In this document: piece by piece, positions 60,201-64,000 of the stretch
Layout: each line of letters opens with the position of its first letter
Position numbering within the stretch: position 1 is the stretch's first letter
NCBI RefSeq assembly: GCF_030817655.1
Contig: NZ_JAUSZM010000003.1
Span: 1,426,001 to 1,490,000, forward strand
DNA length: 64,000 nucleotides
Source of the DNA: Streptomyces sp. V4I2
GTDB lineage: Bacteria > Actinomycetota > Actinomycetes > Streptomycetales > Streptomycetaceae
Reading direction: 5' to 3'
Translations under genes and position numbers: made by a program
Notes under the pieces: model-generated
What the model saw: only the letters and a program-made list of their open reading frames with translations
Databases searched by the model: none
Told to the model about the DNA's origin: nothing

Positions 60201-61559
60201 TTACCCGGCGGGCTCGGGCACCGGGGGCACCAGACCCTTGGCCTTCTCGGCGGCGAAGGTCGACTGGACCTTGTTCAGGAAGTCGGTCGTGCTCTCGGTG
60301 CCGAGCCAGACCCCGTCCACGTCGGTGAAGGCGGTGGCGGTGGCCGGCGGGAAGAAGGTGCCGGCGAAGAAGCCGTAGTTGCCCTTGCTGACGGTGGCGA
60401 TGGTGTCCTTGACCGACTGGACGTACGCCTTGGACAGACCGGTGTAGGAGGCGGGGTCGAGGTCGAACTTCTTGAGCGGGACGCCCCAGTAGCCGGGCCA
60501 GGACTTGTTCATCTGCTGGGCGAACTTCTCGCTCATCATGAAGTCGATCACCTCGGCCGCGCCGTCCTTGTGCGCGGAGTGCGCGTTGATCGACAGCGAG
60601 GCGGTGGTGCCGAGGGTGCCGCTGGGCGAGGGCAGACCCGCGGTGACGTTGGGGAAGGGGGCGAAGCCGAGGTCCGAGGTGTTCCCGGCGGCGTCGTTGA
60701 AGGAGTCACTGGCGAACTGGAAGGCCAGGGTGGGGCCGAAGAAGAAGGGCGACTTGCCCTGGGCCAGCAGCTGCATGGACTCGACGAAGTTCAGGTTCGC
60801 GTAGTCCTTTCCGCCGAGGTAACCCTTCTTGTAGAAGGCGGCGGAGTCGTCGACGGCCTTGGCGATCTTCGGGTCGGTCCACTTGATCTTGCCCTGCAGC
60901 GCGTCGTAGACGGCCTTGCCGCCCGCCACGTGCGTCAGGAACATCGAGATGTAGTTCTGGTTGACCGGCTTCCAGCCCTTGTTGCCGGTGACCGAGGGGT
61001 ACAGGCCCGCCTTGGCGGCCTTGTCCATGTCGGCGGTCAGCTCGGTGAAGGTGGCCGGCACCCCGACGCCCAGCTTGGCGAGGACCTTCTTGTTGTAGAA
61101 GACCCCGAGGTTGTTGAGCGAGTTGGGCAGGGAGTAGAGCTTGCCGTGCGCGGTCCCCGACTCGTACATCGGCGCCAGGATCCGGTCCTTCCACCCGTAC
61201 TTCTCCGCGTACGGGGTCATGTCTGCCAGCTTGCCCTGGACGGCGTAGGCCGCTGAGAAGGCCGGCCCCGACCCATAGACGATGTCAGGGCCCTTGTTGG
61301 CCGAGAGCGCCACCTGGACGTTCTTGTCGACGGCGTTGTTGAAGGTGACCTTGAGGTCGTACTTGCTCTGCGACGCGTCGAACCCGTCGACGAGCACCGA
61401 TTGCATGGTCTTCTGCTGCTGCGGCGACGCGCCCCAGAACCACAGCTGGAGGGTCTGACGACCGCCGGCGGACGAGGACCCGCCGCCGGAGCACGCCGAG
61501 AGTACGGCCGCCATTGCCACCAGGCCCGCGCCGAGCGCCCGGATCCCTGATCTGCTCAT
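60201..61559 (-). CDS. Carbohydrate ABC transporter, substrate-binding lipoprotein
   Basis: 452 residues. Signal MSRSGIRALGAGLVAMAAVL ends in the lipobox LSAC (Cys ~24). The SBP_bac_1 fold shows in TLQLWFWGASPQQQKTMQSVLVDGFDAS, GPDIVYGSGPAFSAAYAVQG, LYSLPNSLNNLGVFYNKKVLAKLG and SPSGTLGTTASLSINAHSAHKDGAAEVIDFMMSEKFAQQM. First gene of the long minus-strand operon. ATG at 61559 has GGAG about 7 bases upstream. The ligand is unknown; operon enzymes suggest a sugar amine, riboside or related compound. Confidence 0.92.
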   Translation of the reverse strand: MSRSGIRALGAGLVAMAAVLSACSGGGSSSAGGRQTLQLWFWGASPQQQKTMQSVLVDGFDASQSKYDLKVTFNNAVDKNVQVALSANKGPDIVYGSGPAFSAAYAVQGKLADMTPYAEKYGWKDRILAPMYESGTAHGKLYSLPNSLNNLGVFYNKKVLAKLGVGVPATFTELTADMDKAAKAGLYPSVTGNKGWKPVNQNYISMFLTHVAGGKAVYDALQGKIKWTDPKIAKAVDDSAAFYKKGYLGGKDYANLNFVESMQLLAQGKSPFFFGPTLAFQFASDSFNDAAGNTSDLGFAPFPNVTAGLPSPSGTLGTTASLSINAHSAHKDGAAEVIDFMMSEKFAQQMNKSWPGYWGVPLKKFDLDPASYTGLSKAYVQSVKDTIATVSKGNYGFFAGTFFPPATATAFTDVDGVWLGTESTTDFLNKVQSTFAAEKAKGLVPPVPEPAG

Positions 61560-61648
61560 GTACCAGCTCCTTTTGCTTCCGCGCACCCGGCCCCTTGCGG
61601 GGCCGCCAGGAGCACCGTGAACCTCATCGTTATCGGCACTGTTGGTAT

Positions 61649-61668
61649 TGGTACTGACCTCAGTACCA
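61649..61668. promoter_or_regulatory. Palindromic operator of the ABC/ADP-ribosylglycohydrolase operon
   Basis: TGGTACT, six bases, AGTACCA: a perfect inverted repeat that overlaps the -10 of the operon promoter. It is the best candidate target of the GntR/UTRA regulator at the far end of the operon. A TATGGTA half-site like the one here also occurs at 63394-63400. Confidence 0.65.
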
Positions 61669-61693
61669 TAGGACCACTGCTATGTAGTGTCAA
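61665..61693 (-). promoter_or_regulatory. Promoter of the ABC/ADP-ribosylglycohydrolase operon
   Basis: On the minus strand, TTGACA (61693-61688), 17 bases, TATGGT (61670-61665). The -35 is perfect and the -10 lies inside the palindromic operator, so repression is expected. The -35 also contains the stop of the upstream uridine phosphorylase pseudogene. Confidence 0.75.
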
Positions 61694-62405
61694 CGAGTTT
61701 CGGCCATGTCTTCGAGGGGCGTCGGAACCCTGTGGCCGCTGCCCGAGGCGGCCGTGGCGGCGTCGAGGCGGGCGAGCTGGACCACTCCGCGCAACGCAAC
61801 GTCGATGGCGGCCACGTGACCGGCCCCAGCGGTGAAGAGCCTGTTGGCTAGGGCGTTGCCGACGACGGAGCGGACCGAGCCGCCCCGCCTGCCGAACAAC
61901 CCGGCGAGCCTCACCACGGCGGCCGACTCTCGTTCTTGAGCGCGCCGGTCCAGGCCCAGGTTTCGAGGATGTCCAGATGGCGCGGCTGAAAGTAGCCGCC
62001 CACCCTGGGCGGCCGGCCTACCTCGCAGAAGTGGGAGTCACTTCGTCCCGGACGACGCCGATGGTGACCACCGCGTCCCCGGGGCTGGCGGCCTCGGGGG
62101 AGCCGCTACCGCCCGAGACCACGGTCACCGGAACGCCGCTGTAGCCGCCCGAATATGTCGTGAGCGTGCCATGAGGATCGATCCGCTCGGGTTCGTCGAG
62201 CCGCCGCGCGATCTGCTCGGCCGGATCCTCGTCGTAGGGCGCGGAGTGGATCGCGGACGGTGACCAGGACGTAGCGGGCCACGCGCTGCGGGTCCAACCC
62301 GGACAGTGCGGGCCTGCCGTTCCGCATCAGCCCCCGGCGGGGCAGGTGGTCGCCGAACCGGTAGTCGTGGTAGATCTGCGCGGGGTTCCAGCCGGGGTCT
62401 GCCAT
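61690..62405 (-). pseudogene. Decayed uridine/nucleoside phosphorylase
   Basis: Pieces of one phosphorylase lie in order but in different frames: MADPGWNPAQIYHDYRFGDH to YVLVTVRDPL (from 62405), then HSAPYDEDPAEQIARRLDEP and TLTTYSGGYSGVPVTVVSGG in a second frame, SPGDAVVTIGVVRDE, then GGYFQPRHLDILETWAW, and finally AGLFGRRGGSVRSVVGNALA and FTAGAGHVAAIDVALRGVVQ in another. Several frameshifts and internal deletions separate them, so no active enzyme can be made. Intact relatives split pyrimidine nucleosides with phosphate. It follows the PfkB kinase gene by 12 bases, as a former operon partner. The open frames at 61690-61917 and 62106-62405 are fragments of it. Confidence 0.75.
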
Positions 62406-62417
62406 GGGGCTCCTCCG

Positions 62418-63341
62418 TCACGTGGTCGCGGACATCTCCACTACTACTGCTCGGGCGTGCCGCCGGATGCCGTCCCGGTCGAGCGGGCCGACGACCGGCG
62501 CGCCGTACTGGGCGATGACGTGGGACGCGGCAACTGCGGCCGCCCGCGCAGAGGCCGGGACGTCGCCGGTCGCGGCGTAGGAGGCCAGGAAGGCACCCGA
62601 GTACGCGTTGCCGCCTCCGGTGGGGTCGACCACCGGCCCGGGGGCCACCCCCACGTGCCAGCGCCGGTGTCCGTGCCGCACCAGCGAACCGGCCGCGCCG
62701 CACCGCAGCACGACGACGAGCCCGTGTCCCGGCAGCCGGGACAGCGCCTCCAGCGGGTCCGTCCGGCCGGTCAGGGCTGCCGCCTCCGTGACGTTGAGGG
62801 ACAGTACGTCGACGAGCCCGGCCAACTCCATCACGCGGGAGCGGGCGTCCGACGTACAGGCGTTGGCGGCGATCTCCCACAGGACCGGGCCGTGCCATCG
62901 CGGGCGCACGGCAGCGACCTCCTGCCAGTACCGCTCGTCGGCGTCGTGGAAGAGATACACCCCCTCCAGCCGGTCCGGCCCGAGTGGCGACCGGCTGGGG
63001 AAAGGAGTGTGCGCGGCGAAGTGGGCGTCCCCGAACACGGACTCCTCGACGCGCTCCCCGTCGTCGAGATAACGGACGCGAGTGACCGGGCTGTGCTCGC
63101 CGACCTCGAACAGACCGACGGGGTCCACTTCGCGCCGGCGGAACCAGTCGCTCAGCCGCCGCCGGTCCCTGGCGCCCACGCCAGACACGATGGCCGTACC
63201 CCAGGGCGCCGAAACCAGGCTCGCCCCGACCGCGGCGTACGCTCCGGCCCCGCCCACCTCGCGGGCCGCAAGCCTTCCGTCCGCCGTGTACACCTCGTCG
63301 GTCACCGCGTGGGAGAACACCGCCACAAGCCGCTCGGACAA
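62418..63341 (-). CDS. PfkB-family kinase, MAK32-like (GGGN motif)
   Basis: 307 residues. The fold is PfkB: VGGAGAYAAVGASLV near the N-terminus, and VVDPTGGGNAYSGAFLASYAATGDVPASARAAAVAASHVI near the C-terminus. In place of the usual GAGD the motif reads GGGN, so the catalytic Asp is Asn. This variant occurs across the MAK32-type branch and may not mean loss of function. Start is TTG at 63341, with GGAGG eight bases upstream; no better start is seen. It is divergent from the nucleoside hydrolase and is followed by the dead nucleoside phosphorylase, so ribose or nucleoside handling is likely. Confidence 0.83.
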   Translation of the reverse strand: MSERLVAVFSHAVTDEVYTADGRLAAREVGGAGAYAAVGASLVSAPWGTAIVSGVGARDRRRLSDWFRRREVDPVGLFEVGEHSPVTRVRYLDDGERVEESVFGDAHFAAHTPFPSRSPLGPDRLEGVYLFHDADERYWQEVAAVRPRWHGPVLWEIAANACTSDARSRVMELAGLVDVLSLNVTEAAALTGRTDPLEALSRLPGHGLVVVLRCGAAGSLVRHGHRRWHVGVAPGPVVDPTGGGNAYSGAFLASYAATGDVPASARAAAVAASHVIAQYGAPVVGPLDRDGIRRHARAVVVEMSATT

Positions 63342-63371
63342 CCTCGCTACCTCCGTGCGCCACCATCAGCC

Positions 63372-63400
63372 TTGAATCTTCTTGTTGTTATATCTACCAT
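63372..63400 (+). promoter_or_regulatory. Promoter of the nucleoside hydrolase gene
   Basis: TTGAAT (63372-63377), 17 bases, TACCAT (63395-63400). The AT-rich stretch between is shared with the divergent kinase gene. The minus strand reads TATGGTA here, like a half of the operator at 61649-61668. Confidence 0.5.
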
Positions 63401-63458
63401 ACCTTTGGGTCCGGGGCTCGGCCAGAGCACTTGAATGCCGGACGCAGGAAAGGCGAAC

Positions 63459-64000
63459 ATGAAGAACGTTCTGATCGATACCGACCCCGGCATGGACGAC
63501 GCCCTCGCGATCATCATCGCGCTGAAGTCGCGCGAGCTGCGGACCCGCGCCGTCACCGCTGTCACGGGCAACCTGCCCTCGGACCGGACCGCCGCCAACG
63601 CGCTACGCGTCCTCGACCTGCTCGGCCGCGACGACATCCCCGTCGGCCAGGGCCCGCTGCTCCCACTGGACGGTGACTACCCGGTCGACCCCTTCTCGCA
63701 CGGCACCGACGGCCTCGCCGAGTCCCACTTCCCCGTCTCGAAGCGCACCGTCGACCCGCGCAGGGCCCCGCAACTGATCGTGGACACCGTGAACGCCCAC
63801 GCCGGCGACATCAGCATCGCCGGACTCGGCCCGCTGACCAACATCGCCCTCGCCCTGGAGATCGACCCGCACCTGCCCGAGAAGGTGACCGAACTGGTCA
63901 TCATCGGTGGCTCCTACGGACTCACGCCCTACGCGTGGTCCCAGGCCACCGGCGACAACGCGGTCAGCGAATGGAACATATTCGTCGACCCGGAAGCGGC
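63459..64000 (+). CDS. Nucleoside hydrolase, inosine/uridine-preferring (partial, 3' end outside window)
   Basis: Splits nucleosides into base and ribose. The first 180 residues are present. The calcium-binding DTDPGMDDALAI motif opens the protein (residues ~7-18). VTAVTGNLPSDRTAANALRVLDLLG, VGQGPLLPL, SHGTDGLAES and AGDISIAGLGPLTNIALALE follow, and EWNIFVDPEAA is the late ribose-binding region. ATG at 63459 follows AGGAAAGG. It is divergent from the PfkB kinase, and together they would convert nucleosides to ribose phosphate. Confidence 0.92.
   Translation, partial: MKNVLIDTDPGMDDALAIIIALKSRELRTRAVTAVTGNLPSDRTAANALRVLDLLGRDDIPVGQGPLLPLDGDYPVDPFSHGTDGLAESHFPVSKRTVDPRRAPQLIVDTVNAHAGDISIAGLGPLTNIALALEIDPHLPEKVTELVIIGGSYGLTPYAWSQATGDNAVSEWNIFVDPEA

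Noticed and set aside
1..64000. CRISPR array, tRNA or rRNA genes, attachment sites, biosynthetic gene cluster core enzymes
   Set aside because: No regularly spaced repeats, cloverleaf-like genes, integrase, PKS, NRPS or terpene synthase genes were seen.

Overview
The window is very GC-rich, with Streptomyces-style gene structure: frequent GTG starts, ATGA/GTGA start-stop overlaps, strong codon third-position bias, rare TTA codons, LAL-type LuxR and FUSC proteins, and Tat or lipoprotein exports. It is almost certainly chromosomal DNA of a Streptomyces or close relative. I see no tRNA, rRNA or CRISPR array. Because of the GC content, most long open frames opposite or inside real genes are shadows and are left out.

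Layout. (1) 1-2684: secreted plant cell-wall enzymes, namely a GH62 arabinofuranosidase (cut by the window edge) divergent from two pectate lyases (PL1, PL3), with LacI-type operators between them. (2) 2688-13551: ordinary chromosomal genes: PaaX-type regulator with an AidB-like acyl-CoA dehydrogenase, membrane protein, BNR-repeat protein, ung plus a sugar-kinase-like ATPase, a degenerate CbiX-like protein, lactonase, FUSC protein and AsnC regulator. (3) 13594-20406: HAD phosphatase, an intracellular subtilase preceded by a stand-alone propeptide-like protein, a flavin oxidoreductase and a LAL regulator. (4) 20649-34417: GH127 beta-L-arabinofuranosidase with an inserted LamG domain, a LysR ligand domain without HTH, a large TerD-like protein, two kinase-fold proteins, and a five-gene glucarate uptake and breakdown operon behind a clear promoter and palindromic operator. 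(5) 34398-45107: two alpha/beta hydrolases, an OhrR-like regulator, a MacB-type ABC exporter divergent from a histidine kinase/response regulator pair, an SDR reductase, and an NlpC/P60 protein that has lost its catalytic cysteine.

(6) 45447-52809: a GH115 alpha-glucuronidase whose stop codon has been hit exactly by an IS110-family element, then a TnpB-family gene, an IS remnant, a 2H phosphoesterase and a frameshifted two-helix membrane protein. This is the most plastic part of the window. (7) 52916-64000: an apparently undescribed catabolic operon (ABC sugar importer, ADP-ribosylglycohydrolase, YjbQ, PfkB kinase, SIS-domain protein, GntR/UTRA regulator), next to a PfkB kinase, a decayed uridine phosphorylase and a nucleoside hydrolase.

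How the genes fit together. Pectate lyases, GH62, GH127 and GH115 release arabinose, galacturonate and glucuronate from pectin and arabinoxylan. The glucarate operon (ABC importer, gudD, kdgD) would feed oxidised uronates to 2-oxoglutarate semialdehyde. The same 13-base operator occurs upstream of the pectate lyases and of GH115, and both GH62 and GH115 carry a TTA (bldA) codon in their signal peptides, which suggests shared carbon and developmental control. The last 11 kb looks like a pathway for a ribosyl- or glycosyl-amine compound. Its parts match the frl (fructosamine) operon plan with an added ADP-ribosylglycohydrolase and YjbQ; the substrate is unknown.
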